Shown: piece by piece, positions 44,691-58,419 of the stretch | Layout of the letters: each line of letters opens with the position of its first letter | Position numbering within the stretch: the stretch's first letter is position 1 | Origin: Siphonodentalium dalli | Taxonomy: Eukaryota; Mollusca; Scaphopoda; Gadilida; Siphonodentaliidae | Direction: 5' to 3' | Assembly (NCBI GenBank): GCA_032622095.1 | Contig: CP136062.1 | Coordinates: forward strand, 1,240,001-1,304,000 | Length of the DNA stretch: 64,000 bases | The notes under the pieces: model-generated | Database searches by the model: none | The model's input: the letters and a program-made list of their open reading frames with translations, nothing else | Told to the model about the DNA's origin: nothing | Position numbers and translations under genes: made by a program

Positions 44691-46750
44691 AAATTATGTT
44701 GAACATTTCTATAATTCAGATGTTTTGTGTACCCGACTTCAGTATTCTGCATGGATACAGGGATATACAATGCAATGTAGCTATAGAGGGTCTATAAACA
44801 TTTCACAGCCTAAAGTTGGAAATGCTTCAGCTGATGGCCATTATTTCTGGCAAAACATGGCCGCAAATACTATAAGAAAATATTGACACTAAATTTTGAT
44901 TGTAAAATCAAACCATGAGAACAAATCCAACTTATTATTTAGTATCATATTTCCAACTCATGTGTTAGCCATACAGTATTGAAGAGGTTGACCCAAAGTT
45001 GAAAACACCACCCTCCCGCCGCCTATATTATATACAAGTGAATATGTTATCAATCATTATTAAACATGCAGTCCAATATATGAGGACCGGACCCGTGCCC
45101 TATCCGGATTCATACGACAGGGATGATGCGACAACTTTAATAAATTATTTCAACATTTGGAAATTTCATACTTGACACAACATCATCAGTTGGAAATTTC
45201 ACACCAAAAATAGGTTGAAATTGTTTTCACAGTTTAATTTCACTACCAGTGCTTAGAGGGAAAATTGTTGTTATTGACAGTCCCATATTTTCCTACTTTC
45301 TATCAATATGTTGGACTAATGTGGCCATTCTGTTGGAAAATTGCCAGCCTGAGGCAGGTGCCAGGTTGAAGTTGAAAATTTCCAACAGTTCGAAAGCTTG
45401 AGATACACAAGATGGAAATTCAAACCCAAGTAATGCATATATAATTTCGCGAACATGGGATTTTTGTTTGGTTCAATGGGGTGCAGATGAACGTTTTATG
45501 GTGGGCATCCCCAACGTAGACCCTCTAGCCACGCGCCCCTGATGCTGTTAACAAATATATTGTTTTTAATTTGTCTTTTTCGCGGTGTTCATAATCTGAA
45601 CATATCCAGGAAAAGCCATTATACGTATAATAACAAGCATTCAAAAACATATTTATTGCGAAACTTTTTTAATATACTGTTTGTATTAGTTGTTGAAAAT
45701 CGACTATAATCAAAATAGTTATTCACGTTGTTTTAGAAACACCAGCGCAAGCATTATTGTATTTTTTTCAAAAATAGATATGTTCTTGAATATTTTATAC
45801 ACACACCGTTTTCTTTTTTTGTTTCTGAAATCGGTCCGATTAACCAAGCACCGCAAAAATTGCAATCATCAGAACACATAACGGTACTTTATCTTAATGA
45901 CATCAGTTTTCCATAGTACTTCAGCAGGACCAACAGCATCATATCATATATATTAGCAGGAGTACTTGAACAGGGGTGATACCCCAACATTCGATCTCAT
46001 TCATATTTGTCTATGCACGTACATGTAATTTAGTTCATGTCATACTGTAAACAACTGGTTATCGCTCAACAAGCCACTATCGCATGTAGGAGCTTTTGGT
46101 GGCCTGACATCGACTTTAAAATAGAAGCGTTTGGAATTTCTGTCAGGCTAACAATAATGCAAATTGTCGTCTGGTATAAAGAGCGTTTACGCGTCCGTTC
46201 GCAATTATGAGCTTTTGATATCGTTTTATGCGTATGATTTAATGATTTTCGCGATGGCTGTGTGATACAAATGATGGTGACTGCAGTTATTTTTCTTTTC
46301 TGTTTTGGTGGTGATGTTTTACAGACTTGTGTATTATTTTTTTGCACACATATACACGGAGAGTGCCTTGGGTCTCTTTAAAATGGAGGTTAAGTGACAC
46401 ATTTTGAATGTGAATTTGCGCGCAAATATCTGGAGTAAACGTTAAGTATGAAGCAGATGTCCGAGAACTAAAGTAACGAAATAACGTATATAATTTAAAA
46501 TGGAGGGCGGGCGAGGCAAATTAGAATTGTTTGCTATAAATTTATTGTTTACATTTTTTTTTCTGAAATACAATACGTGACATACTTTTGAATAATCAAT
46601 ATCAAATTCAATAATACAAAAACAGGCTGATGGAGCAAGTTCTGAGCCGACCAGCCAGATAACCACCTATTAATTTAACTATCACATCAAGTCACAAAAT
46701 CATGGAAACTGTTACACATCTCTAACATTTGTTCGATCCAGAGATTTGCA
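44691..46750. other. Intergenic DNA
   Basis: No supported gene. A 93-codon minus frame (46066-46347) is Lys/Thr-rich without domain. Inverted TTGGAAATTT / AAATTTCCAA pieces occur around 45160-45400. ATAAAGAGCG is at 46177. Confidence 0.35.
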
Positions 46751-46851
46751 TTAAATCCCCATTAAAATTTGGCCACTTGACCTCATGCTCAAAACTGAAA
46801 GACCGGTGGGCTCTACGCTCTCCAAACCATCTTGATGCCACTCTGCATATT
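46751..46851 (-). CDS. Possible second exon of the secreted peptide gene
   Basis: After a TGTCTGGGTAG acceptor (weak pyrimidine tract), two bases complete the split codon of exon 1. Then 32 codons run to TAA (46753-46751), including YAEWHQDGLESVEPTG. Phase and stop agree exactly with a small gene, but the intron would be only about 98 bases, which is short for this genome. A different downstream exon is equally possible. Confidence 0.3.
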
Positions 46852-46949
46852 CTACCCAGACATCGGTTTATGATACTCTTTTATTCCCACAGAAAGCATA
46901 TATTGATTATTTAAACGGCAATGTTCGGTGAGCCCTGTGTTATGCATAC

Positions 46950-47049
46950 CAACCTCGACATCGTCTCCACTGCTTCCGGAAATTCGATTCGAGTAAACGA
47001 GCTGAACCATCATCATGGCGACCACAACAAGAATTAAAAACTTCTTCAT
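46950..47049 (-). CDS. First coding exon of a small secreted protein
   Basis: ATG (47049) in the context GTTACGAAG opens a classic signal peptide: MKK, then a hydrophobic core (FLILVVVAMMMVQLV) and a likely cleavage after LVYS. The mature start is NRISGSSGDDVEV. A donor TTG|GTATGC at 46949 ends the exon after 33 codons plus one base; GAG|GTTGGT four bases upstream is an alternative. A TATA box lies 82 bases upstream. The architecture suits a secreted peptide (defence, shell matrix, hormone or venom-type), but the mature part is too short to name it. Confidence 0.65.
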
Positions 47050-47130
47050 CTTCGTAACTTCGTTAGCACTGGTTTACAAGTGACAGAACTGAGTAGAGAC
47101 CAATGATCATTCAGCGAGATCGCGTCGGAA

Positions 47131-47136
47131 TATATA
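47131..47136 (-). promoter_or_regulatory. TATA box of the secreted peptide gene
   Basis: Minus strand CCCCCTATATATTCC. Transcription would start near 47100-47105, giving a 5'UTR of about 55 bases before the ATG at 47049. Confidence 0.55.
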
Positions 47137-47972
47137 GGGGGCTTATCGTGTGATGATCGCACTGTGTCATTCGGCCGCTATTAACCAGGGGGAATGATCG
47201 GAGATACCTTCAAACATTAGGCAAAATTATGCAAACCTTAGGTTGTTTTATGATAAAAGATAAAAGCAGTTTCTGAATATTGTTACTGATAATGACTGAA
47301 ATAGTAACGCAGTGATCAAAATGCATGATTGTGTCAACTAAATAATCTCAACGTTTGCTATTTATGACTTCGGACGGAGAGCGGTGATGCCAGAAGTCAC
47401 GTCCTGACCCAAACCTTACTTATTTCAGTAACTACATACGATTAGTGTTGAGATAGGCTATTGTATAAGTATCCAGCGGCTCTGGGACACGTATGTCGTG
47501 TGATGGATGGTACATCAGCGGCGAATCAAAGTTTTGTTAATACTCATGCAAGGTGAATTATTTTTACTTAAACGATGATCTAGCTCTTCAACAAAATTTT
47601 TATGTTGACCGACAAGCATTGAAAGTATTTTGTTAAATAACAATAGATGTCTCACTGATGGTTTGCCTTTTTTTCCACAACGAAAATAGAATATTAGCTT
47701 TGAACGATTCATAGTGCAGTTCAAAACTTTTGTCTGAATGAGTACAACTTAACCGTTGTGCATTTGCGATCACCCGCCACAAGACTGCATGGCCATGTAT
47801 TATAGTAGGTTTGTCGTCTTGATGTGACTGCAACGCAAAAAAGGCATAAATGGAGAAAAAGAAGACCTTGTCGGGGTAAGGACAACAACCCTTCAAACAT
47901 TATATGTGGAGCCTAAACATCCCAGTTCTAACGCGATGCACTCTAAATCGCGTTGGTAAAATTTTACCCAAC

Positions 47973-47997
47973 AACATTCGTGCATCACGCGAATGTT
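47973..47997. repeat. Short hairpin
   Basis: AACATTCGTG, CATCA and CGCGAATGTT form a 10-bp stem, with flanking AAATTTTACCCAA words on both sides. It sits in DNA with no supported gene (47140-48190). Confidence 0.45.
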
Positions 47998-48189
47998 GTG
48001 TAAATTTTACCCAATGCTGGGCTATGTTTTTACTCAACGCAGGGTAACAATTTAACAAGATTATAACAAACAATGCCATAGAATACCATGTGTTCACAAA
48101 AAGAGGCCAACATGTACTGCTACAAATATGGTTCACCCATTGTCTAAACACTAGGTTGCAAGCCTATTCGTTTATTGACATTAAAGCAC

Positions 48190-48852
48190 GTGCACGTGAG
48201 AGGGATTTTCAAAACATTACTATAACTGATGAACCCGCCGTTGCACGGGCCAAGTGTGGCAAAATATAAACAGTTCGTAATTAGGAACTGATCTTTGCTA
48301 AAACTCCCCAAATCATATCACCGGACTTGGAACAAGCTGATTCACGGTACTATGAATGACACAATACTAGCACGCTTTCGCTGTCCCGATAAGGTCAAGT
48401 ATAAAGAGCGTTCGAGTAGAACTTTGTCCAAATGTGGTGAATATAAAGAGCGTTTCTGTCGTGTTATTATGTTCGGTAATGCGTATATGACGCTATAAGA
48501 TTTCCTATATATGCAATATGTTCTCTCTCTCCACACCCCACCCAAACGCTATATATGCATGCATGCGAACCCTGCCCATGTTAACCGGAGAGTACATATT
48601 CATATCCTTGCCAAATTACGTCGCAATCGGTGCAGAAATGTGAATGTTCAGCCTTCATCGTTCAACATTCATATATACAATTTTCACGGATAATATTCCC
48701 CACACTATCTCTCTCTCTCTCTCTCACACATCTCTCTCTCTATCTCTATCTCTCTCTATCTCACTATCAATCTCTATATCTCTCTAACTCCATCTCCCTT
48801 TCGATCGATCTTTCTCTCTCCATCTATCCAGTTCTCCCCCTCCCTCTCTCCC

Positions 48853-48885
<33 letters not shown>

Positions 48886-49305
48886 TTCCTCTCTCTCTAT
48901 CTCACTAGCAATCTCTATATCTCTCTAACTCCATCTCCCTTTCGATCGATCTTTCTCTCTCCGTCTATTCAGTTCCCCCCTCTCTCTCTCTACCTATCTA
49001 TCTATCTCTCTCTCTCTCTCATAGGCACCATGAACAATTTCCTATATACAAAATACACGGAGAATATTGTCAAAATTATCAACACTATCTCTTTTTCCCC
49101 ACCTCCATCAAATCAACCGCTATATATGCATGTATGTGAACCCTGCCCATGTTATAACCGGAGAGTACAGATTCATATCCATACCAAATTTCGTCGCAAT
49201 CGGTGCAGAAATGTGAATGTTCAGCCTTCATCGTTCAACATTCGACTGCGCATATTTTCACAAGTTCCTATATACAATATACACGGAGATTATTCTCGAA
49301 ATTGC

Positions 49306-49369
<64 letters not shown>

Positions 49370-49500
49370 CCCCCCCCATCTCTCTATCTTTCTCTCTCCA
49401 TCTGGGTCCATTTCTCTCTCTCTCTCTCAATCTTTCTCTCTCTCTCTCTCTCTCTCCGGCCCCCTCTCTCTCCCCTATATATAATTGATCATTTTCAAGG
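48190..49500. repeat. Duplicated block with CT and AT microsatellites
   Basis: GAACCCGCCGTTGCACGGGC (48229) is an edge of a dispersed element. A ~200-bp segment with CCCTGCCCATGTTA, then GGAGAGTACATATTCATATC, GTCGCAATCGGTGCAGAAAT and TTCAGCCTTCATCGTTCAAC, occurs at 48560-48680 and again at 49136-49240. Each is followed by a CT-rich tract (48705-49025; 49370-49475). A (AT)n run fills 49311-49367. Frames of SLSLSL or IYIYIY type are artefacts. Confidence 0.8.
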
Positions 49501-51189
49501 TCAAGGTCAGATCGGGGTCACAATTTAACCCGTCCATGACACTTCCCGTAGGTTGAAAGTTTGAGCTCAATCGGTTCGAGTCTATAAAGGACACATATAT
49601 ATATCATATACAGTCACGGTCACGCCCAGACCCAGACGTAAGAATCACATTACACGCATACGCTCTTTATCAAAGACACTGCGGATACGAACGCTCTTTA
49701 ACTATCATCGCGATTAACACCACAGTGCCGTTTTTGTGACTGGGTGTGATGAACGGGTGCTCGGAGCTTCTCCAAAACGCCGCGACGACCATTCCCGTGG
49801 GGATTTTTACCATTAGACGGGAAGTTTGGTGCAGCCGTTTTCGATTCTATAAAGTACAAATATATATATACACATATATATACACATATATACGTAGTTC
49901 TCAAAATATATAGTAGATATATTGGTTGAACGATGACCTATAACTTCACGCGAATGTTAAACGCTGATTTGGACTTTGGCCGGGGGGGGGGGGGGGGTGG
50001 GGGGGGGGGTTGGAGGGCTCGCAAATGATTCACATGATTTTGATTTCACTGTAATTACTATATATTAACAAAAAGTGTTGTTATATGGGGGGTTTTCGTG
50101 CATTTGTAATGTTTCATTTAAAAAAGTACACACTTCCAGACAAATTGATTTGGACTATTTCTACACGCTTTACTCGAAATTGTTACAACGGAATATTGAC
50201 ATAACTTCCCTGATATGACAAAAAACGCATTTTGTTTGGCATCCCTACCCTCCCCACCCCTGTGGTATCGGCAATGTTTCTCCCTGTTTTCAAATTTTGA
50301 CACACAACTGAAATAAACGCTCTTTATTTTAACCATATCAGGAATAGACTAACACGAAACGCTCTGCTCTGTTACTTGCCTTGAATATGGCTTTGTTTGT
50401 TTGTGATGTTGCATTTTGATGATTCATTCGGAATAAAAGTGGATTATAATGGAAATAGCATTCATTTACAGGTATGATTTATATTCTAACCATTAATTAG
50501 AATATAGTTCATATATCCGATATTTATCCGTAATTTGAGAGAATATTCGTCGACGAAAAATCCCTATGGGAAATTTTGGAATTGTGTGTGTTCTCTGTAC
50601 ACTGATCTAGTTTTACAAATATATCAGCAATTATAAAATAATATTTCCAATTTGACGCCTGGTAAATATCCTTATCTATGTTTGAATTTTCAAAATAGGT
50701 CATAACTATAGTTGAATTGAAGCTTAACAACTAATATGTCATGGATTTGTCTACAAAATGTCAACAATGACTCCAAAGTCAAGATTGAGTTCACTGTCCT
50801 GAGATGTTCAGCTTTAAATGTATTACAACAAATTAGCCAAAACACTTGTTCCGTTCATGTACTAATAGCTTGCAGAGAAAAATAACATCTAACTGTATAT
50901 GCAGTGGATTAGAATGTCCATTTAGCAGAATGGAATTTGATCACCAATGTCATAAAACATGTTTTGTTTATCTACAACTGAAGTTGTTTAAATCCAACAA
51001 GCGCCTCCAATCCATTCATACACAGTGTATCAAATCAGATGACTGGTGCCATTCTATGAGCATGTAACTGGTTGGAAAATATATGTTGATGACTGAAATA
51101 ACACTATAGTATTCAACATGACCAGGGCATCACCCACTTCAGCAATACAAATAGCCCAAACATGCCACAAGGACATTTAGTGCAGACAG
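49501..51189. other. Non-coding stretch
   Basis: Part of a TCAAGGTCA element at 49497-49600 (AAGGTCAAGGTCAGATCGGG), G runs at 49982-50009, and three ATAAAGAGCG-type words (49661, 49691, 50317). No gene was supported; a 73-codon frame at 50846 has no domain. Confidence 0.4.
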
Positions 51190-53120
51190 ACTCGAGCCGT
51201 CCAAAAACACTCAGTGGACAAAAGTAACCCCACGTATAAAAATTCGTCGAAATCCCATAAAAATTCGCGATTTGACCTTGAATTGACCCGATTTCTTGGT
51301 CAAGGTCACGTCGCACGGGCAAACGAATCGGCTTACGACACTCCCCACACGAAAGTATCCCCATACACTAATTTTCATCGAAATCCCGCGTTCGACCTTG
51401 AAATGACCCGATTTCAAGGTCAAGGTCACGTCGCACGGGCAAATTTATAGGCCCATGCCACTCCCCGGCCGAAAGTAACCCACATACAAAGTTCCATCGA
51501 AATCGGCTCGGCCGTTTTCGATTCCATCGCGAACAGACACACACACAAAGCCAGACAGACAGATCTCCCAAAATATATAATATACTAGCTGGTGGACCCG
51601 ACTTCGTCCGGGCTGTTTCCCCTCTGCTTTTCGGCGAATTGCGCGGTTTGATCTTGAATTGACCATTTTGAAGATCAAGGTCAGGTGGGGTCACGATTTG
51701 ACCCGTCCAAAACACTGCCGGGACAAAAGTACCCGACAAAAGTACCCGTCGAAATCCATCCGGTTTTACCCGATTTCACCTTGAATTGATCATTTTGAAG
51801 GTCAAGGTCAGGTCGGGGTGACGATTTGACCCGTCCAAAACACACAGTGGAGAAAAGTAACCCTATGTATCAAATTTCGTCGAAATCACATAAACATTCG
51901 GGATTTGACTTGAATTGACCCGATTTCAAGGTCAAGGTCACGTCGCACGGGCAAATTAATAGGCATATGAAACTCGCCTTACGAAAGTATCCCTAGACAC
52001 CAATTTTCATCGACATCCCGTGATACTCGGGCGTTTGACCTTGAAATGACCCGATTTCAATGTCACGTCGCACGTGCAAATTAATAGGCCCATGCCAGTC
52101 CCCGGCCGAAAGTACCCCACATACCAAGTTTCATCGAAATCGGCTCCGCCGTTTTCGAGTCCATCGCGAACACACACACAGACATATTTCCCAAAATATA
52201 TAATACTAGATGGTGACCCGACTTCGTCCGGGCTTTGACCTTGAATTGTCTATTTTGAAGGCCAAGGTCAAGGGGGTCGCGATTTGATCCGTCCAAAACA
52301 CTGCCCGAACAAAAGTACCCGACAAAAGTACCCGTCGAAATCCATCCGGTGTTACCCGATTTGACCTTGTAGAAGGTGACCCGACTTCGTCCGGGCTTTG
52401 ACCTTGAGTTGACCATTTTTAAGGTCAGGGTCAGGTGGGGTCAAACACCAACACCCCAAACATGGTGGAAATCGGCCCAGCGGATACCGGGAAATCGGCC
52501 CAACGGATACCGAGATACCCTATGCATCAAATTTCGTCCGTAAAAATCCGCCAGTTTAACCCGATTTGATTTCCACTCAAGTATATAAACGCGCCTCATA
52601 TACACACGCTCATTAATTATCAAGTTTCAACGTAAAGATAAATTACCATCGGTGCCCGAGATATCGCCAAGACGTCTGAAACAGTCAAATGCATCGGCCG
52701 GTTAAGCGTTAACGTGATCTAACGTTGTGACCTCTAACGACGTCATAGAAGTTACGCATTGTTTTTATCCTGATGGAAGATAGTACCACTTCTTCTTGAT
52801 AATTGAGGCAGATAACTAAAACGGATACATACGCATTATATATCGTTGGAAAGAGGAAACACGAAAGATTCTCACAGTGTCATGATTATGACTGGCATTT
52901 TATTATTCGCGCTGTTTCGAATCGATTTGTAAGCACCGAACTCAAATGAAAGTCCCGTAACACAGCGTAAACACAGATTTGACATCGGCACGTGGAAAGT
53001 TGACCTCGGATCTGAAAATCAATAGGCCCATGTTCGTTCCCGGGTCGAATTACGTGCCCGTACCAAGTTTGGTCGAAATCGGTCCAGCCCTGTTCGAGTC
53101 CATCGCGAACACACACACAC

Positions 53121-53151
<31 letters not shown>

Positions 53152-54780
53152 AACGCACGCACACACACACACACAAACAAACGCACGCACACAGACACAC
53201 AAACAAACGCACGCACACACAAACAAACGCACACACACACACACACACAAACAAACGCACCCACACACACACACACACAAACAAACGCACACACACACAC
53301 AAACACACAGATCTTCCAAAATATATAATAGACTAGAAGGTGACCCGACTTCGTCCGGGCTTTGACCTTGAACTGTCCATTTTGAATGTCAAATGTCAAG
53401 TGGGCTCACGATTTGACCAGTCCAAAACAATCAGTGGACAAAAGTAGCCCCACGTATCAAATTTCGTCGAAATCCCATCAAAATTGGCGATTTGACCTTG
53501 AAGTTACCCGATATCAGGTCACGTTGCACGGGCAAATGAATATGCTTATGAGACTCCCCATACGAAAGGACCCCCACATACCAAGTTTCATCGAAATTCC
53601 GTGATATTCGGGCGTTTGACCTTGACATGACCCGATTTCAAGGTCAGGTTCACGTCACACGGGCAAATTAATAGGCCTATGTCACTCCCCGGCCGAACGT
53701 ACCCCCACATACCAAGTTTCATCGAAATCCCGTGATATTAGGGCGTTTGACCTTGAAATGACCCGATTTCAAGGTCAAGGTCACGTCGCACGGACAAATT
53801 GATAGGCCCATGCCACCCCATGGCCGAAAATACCCCCACATACCAAGTTTCATCGAAATCGGGTCTGCCGTTTTCGAGTTCATCGCGAACACACACACAG
53901 ACACACAGACAGATCTTCCAAAATATATAATAGACTAGAAGGTGACCCGACTTCGTCCGGGCTTTGACCTTGAATTGTCCATTTTGAATGTCAAGGTCAA
54001 GTGGGGTCACGATTTGACCAGTCCAAAACACTACCCGGACAAAAGTACCCGACAAACGTGCCCGTCGAAATCCATCCGGTTTTACCCGATTTGACTTTTA
54101 ATTGATCATTTTGAAGGTCAAGGTCAGGTCGGGGTCACGATATGACCCGTCCAAAACAATCAGTGGACACAAGTAACCCCACGTATCAAATTTCGTCGAA
54201 ATCCCATCAAAATTGGCGATTTGACCTTGAAGTTACCCGATTTCAAGGTCAAGGTCACGTTGCACGGGCAAATGAATATGCTTATGAGACTCACCACAAC
54301 GAAAGGACCCCCACATACCAAGTTTCATCGAAATCCCGTGATATTCGGGCGTTGGACCTTGAAATGACCAGATTTCAAGGTCAAGGTTACGTCGCACGGG
54401 CAAATTAATAGGCATATGTCACTCCCCGGCCGAACGTACCCCCACATACCAAGTTTCATCGAAATCCCGTGTTATTCGGGCGTTTGACCTTGAAATGACC
54501 CGATTTCAAGGTCAAGGTCACATCGCACGGACAAATTAATAGGCCCATGCCACCCCACGTCCGAAAATACCTCCACATACCAAGTTTCATCGAAATCGGG
54601 TCTGCCGTTTTCGAGTTCATCGCGAACACACACACAGACACACAGACAGATCTTCCAAAATATATAATAGATATATTCTCTATGGAGGTCAAGTTCATAT
54701 TGATATCGTAGTCCCATGTTTCTGTTCGTCAGATACAGACTCAAGTATGTAGGAGCCTCCTTGATACCGGTGTTCTGCTT
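51190..54780 (+). repeat. Array of GACCCGACTTCGTCCGGGC elements
   Basis: Units start ACTAG(A/C)(A)GGTG then ACCCGACTTCGTCCGGGC at about 51590, 52205, 52372, 53333 and 53937. They end with CGCGAACACACACACAGACA then AGATCTTCCAAAATATATAA before about 51590, 52205, 53333, 53937 and 54672. Inside are ~120-bp sub-repeats with TACCAAGTTTCATCGAAATC, TTTGACCTTGAAATGACCCG and TCAAGGTCAAGGTCACGTCG. The last unit continues ~105 bases past its tail, matching the inverse of 33960-34065. A microsatellite-plus-AT tail and a fixed 5' edge suggest a retroposon-like (SINE or LINE-tail) family. No reverse transcriptase is present. Confidence 0.75.
53107..53312 (+). repeat. (AC)n / ACAAACGCAC microsatellite
   Basis: Long CA tract interrupted regularly by AAACAAACGCACGC, inside one array unit. 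Frames reading VCVCVC or THTHTH here are artefacts. Confidence 0.9.
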
Positions 54781-57144
54781 AATAAGTACGTCCTGCCAGA
54801 TAAGTCAATATTTCTAATAATAGTAACGTGGATGTATAGCCCCGCCCTCGGAGAAATATCGCTGCAATTACGACATGGTCGTTTGGCGTTGCCTAGTCAA
54901 TAAATGTGTAGCGTATGACGTATTACGCACACGATATCGAAAAAATGCTTCCGTGATCTGATTTTTGAAACGTTTTTACGCGAATAAAGGTTTAAAATCA
55001 ACTCCCCGGGCAAATTTCTTCGTATTGGGGACAGGGAATGTGTTTATACATATGGCATCGCTGTTGATAAGAATAAATTCACATTTATGCAGTGACTAGA
55101 CCTACCCTAACTTATGATGTCGATTAATAAATATGGCCCATCGATTGCTAATTATGGCAAAATAATAAAATGCTTCTGAGAATTTAGCATTGAATGAGAA
55201 AACAAAGGTTATTACCCCCCGCCCCCGCCCCACACACACCATTGTTGATAACTACTGTATTTTTGGCTATATTACTTTCTTTGAATGGTCGTATAGGCTA
55301 TATAGGCTATATTATCACGATAACCCCTTAGGTGGCTACATGCATCACAATGAATGTGCATTGATACACGGGAAGAATCACACCAAGTTTTGAATACGTT
55401 ACTAAAATGCTTTAACAAATTCGTAACAATGGATTGGTCAAGTACGCTTGTATTAAAGATCCTCCAGGGTTTGATACCGCGCGCTCTGTAGTCTATTATA
55501 CTACAATCCACGGTCAGACCACGGAAACATGCGAATTTAACTAAATCAACCACAACATAATCACAAACTTTGGGTTGGTGGTTATATACTGATGCTGTTC
55601 GTAGTTCTAGATGAGAGCACACATTATATCAATATATAGTGTACTATATTTGCATTCTTGGCAGCTATAGTGTAAACCATCGATCGAATCTCCAATAAAG
55701 AGCAACCGGGGCGACATCGTGCGAAAAAAAAAGTCACTCAAACCATGTTCGGTAGCATGCCTACACCTATATATGTATGGATCCCATGCAAAATATCCCC
55801 TATACATTTCGTTAACTCCGTGTTTGTGTGACTGTCTGCTGTGGCAGGTGGTTAAGCGTGCCTGTATATAGGCCTTCGCATCCACAAATCCCAGTCTATA
55901 TTATAGGCTGTATATATATATATATATACTGTATCGGAGAAATAGTGGCACGGACTCATTATAGGAATTGATAAGTTGTAGGCCTATACATCGTTGGGTG
56001 GATAAACTATATACGTATATGTCTGAGCTAGGGATGAACCATTTATATCAGAATCGCGATAAAGGTTATACGGTGAGCAAACTTATATTTAAAACATATT
56101 TAGGCCCTACATGAACGTGTCTAGAATGTTTCCGTTTTGGTGCAAAACTTGGAATTTCTAAATGCACCACCTTTGATCGAACCAAAATAATTCTCAAAAT
56201 TGAAGAAAGTCAGATCTATATAATTGCACCATGCTATGGCCACATATTGGAAATTTATAATCGCTAACTGCACACAAACCTATTAGTGTATTGGACTTCA
56301 AAGTTCAAACTGTTGATTTTGTTTTACCAAAGTGGGAAGGGGAGACACCACGACCCCATCCCGTGTCAACGCGTCCGTGCATATATATAACTGATATCTT
56401 CAATGTTACTGCATTTTCTCCCCCGCCGCATGCAGCACAAGTTACATGGGGAGGGGGCTCTGTGCAGAACATTCTGCAAATAAAATATTGTTTGTATGAA
56501 TTTAAGCGTGGGAAAACGAAATACCATTTACGAAAGTAAGTTCTATATGCATTTCTACCCCCCCCCCCCATTTCCATAGAAGAATGCCCATTGCATCAAT
56601 TTCGAGTAGTGGTTTGGACGACCCAAGTTCGTCAATTTTATGTTCTTGTTGTTTTACCAAGAACTCAACGAACCAACAATCGAGTATTCAATAAAAGAGA
56701 ATTAAGTGCGAGTTTACACACTGTCGAATTATATATATCGATTGATCGATAATAAATTACTAACGCAAGCGCGATTGGCTTAACATATACTCAAATTAAA
56801 CAGCAGGAGGTAGTACCATGCCTCTTGGAAACTAGTGACACAAGATTATTTACTGCAGATGTCACTTCCTAAAGAAATGAACTGGAAAATATTTCATTTG
56901 ACTATACTAAGTTAATATAAGTGAGCAATTACTGGTAGCGTGATAAAAAAAAATCCCAGACAAAAGAATTTTGCTAATATAAAATATTATCACCTGAGCG
57001 CATGTTTAGGCCTATGTCAGAGATAAGCACCTTGAAATTGGAGACTGCTACTTTGGGTACAAAGTTTCAGTTTTCTTTAGTAAAATTATCTAACTCAATT
57101 TAGAACTCTGACATATATTAAGAAGAGGTGGCATCAGAGATTCT
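54781..57144. other. Non-coding stretch
   Basis: (TA)n near 55912-55927 and C runs near 55215 and 56560. A minus frame at 55607-55885 and others lack domains and splice context. No repeat with clear ends was found. Confidence 0.4.
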
Positions 57145-57177
57145 GTGTCTCGTTTTCGGTGGCTTACCGCCGGTGGC

Positions 57178-58240
57178 TCAAATTTTATCGGGCCAGGCTG
57201 GTTTTCGAACTCGTCCTATACCGAGCAAAAAATTCCTGAAAATTTACTAATTAAGGGCCATAACTGTATAAAATTTTATTGGGCCAGGCTGGTTTTCGAA
57301 CTCGTCCAGGATATTATTGGAAGACACCTATATACCAAATTTTAGTTGAATCGGATGACGTTTGTTGAAGTTATCGCACTATAACGAGCTAAAAAATAAC
57401 GAAAAATGACTAATTAAGGGCCATAATTCTATCAAATTTTATCGGGCCAGGCTGGTTTTCGAACTCGTCCGAAATATTCTTGACAAGTATGTCTATTCCA
57501 AATTTTAAACAAATCGGAGTACGTTTGTTGAAGTTATCGCGCTAACGAGCTAAAAATTCACGAAAAATGACTAATTAAGGGCCATAACTCTATCAAATTT
57601 TATCGGACCGGGCCGGTTTTCTAACTCGTCCGAGGTATTCTTGGGAGACACCTATATATCAAAATTTCAATCAAATAGGATGATGTTTGTTAAATTATCG
57701 CGCTAACGAGCTCAAAATTCGTTCAAAATGACTATTTAAGGACCATATAACTCTATCAAATTTTATCGGACCGGGCCGGTTTTCTAACTCGTCCGAGGTA
57801 TTCTTGGGAGACACCTATATATCAAAATTTCAATCAAATAGGATGATGTTTGTTAAATTATCGCGCTAACGACCTGAAAATTTGTGAAAAAATGACTAAT
57901 TAAGGGCCATAACTCTATAAAATTTTATCGGACCTGGCCGGTTTTCGAACTCGACCGAATATTCTTGGGAGACACCTATATACCAAATTTCAATCAAATC
58001 GGATAACGTTTGTTGAAGTTATCGCGCTAACGAGCTGAAAATTCGTGAAAAATGACTAATTAAGGGCCATAACTCTATCAAATTTTATCGGACCAGGCCG
58101 GTTTTCGAACTCGTCCGAGATATTCTTGGGAGACACCTATATCCCAAATTTCAATCGAATCAGATAACGTTTGTTGAAGTTGTTGCGCTAACGAGCCTAA
58201 AATCAGTGAAAAGTGGCAAAGGGCCATAACTCTGTAATAA
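57178..58240 (+). repeat. ~160-bp tandem repeat, about seven units
   Basis: Each unit has AATTTTATCGGGCCAGGCTG then GTTTTCGAACTCGTCC, GGGAGACACCTATATA, AATCGGATGACGTTTGTTGA, ATCGCGCTAACGAGC and GACTAATTAAGGGCCATAAC. Starts are near 57178, 57268, 57434, 57596, 57760, 57921 and 58080. Two neighbouring units (57596 and 57760) share TCAAATAGGATGATGTTTGT, a local duplication. The array leads into a 3' flank with AAACGGTTGAGTTATAAGC. Typical of mollusc repeats, by general knowledge. Confidence 0.85.
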
Positions 58241-58419
58241 ATGTGCAGACGAACCCGATTTTTTGTCTGCAGCTTACGTGCATGGATATGTACTCACACA
58301 TTTGTTTTTAATCCGTCAATAAACGGTTGAGTTATAAGCAAAACACGCCGCCCGCCCACCGTCCCTCATCAAACTGGAAGTCGAGTTTTGGAAAAAAAAC
58401 TCGACTAATAAAAACTGTT

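Noticed and set aside
46066-46347. 93-codon frame downstream of the signal-peptide exon
   Set aside because: No acceptor in the right phase was seen and composition is unremarkable.
48630-49528. Frames of Ser-Leu and Ile-Tyr repeats
   Set aside because: Products of CT and AT microsatellites.
52886-53399. Long frames rich in Cys-Val or Thr-His
   Set aside because: They are translations of the CA microsatellite in both strands.
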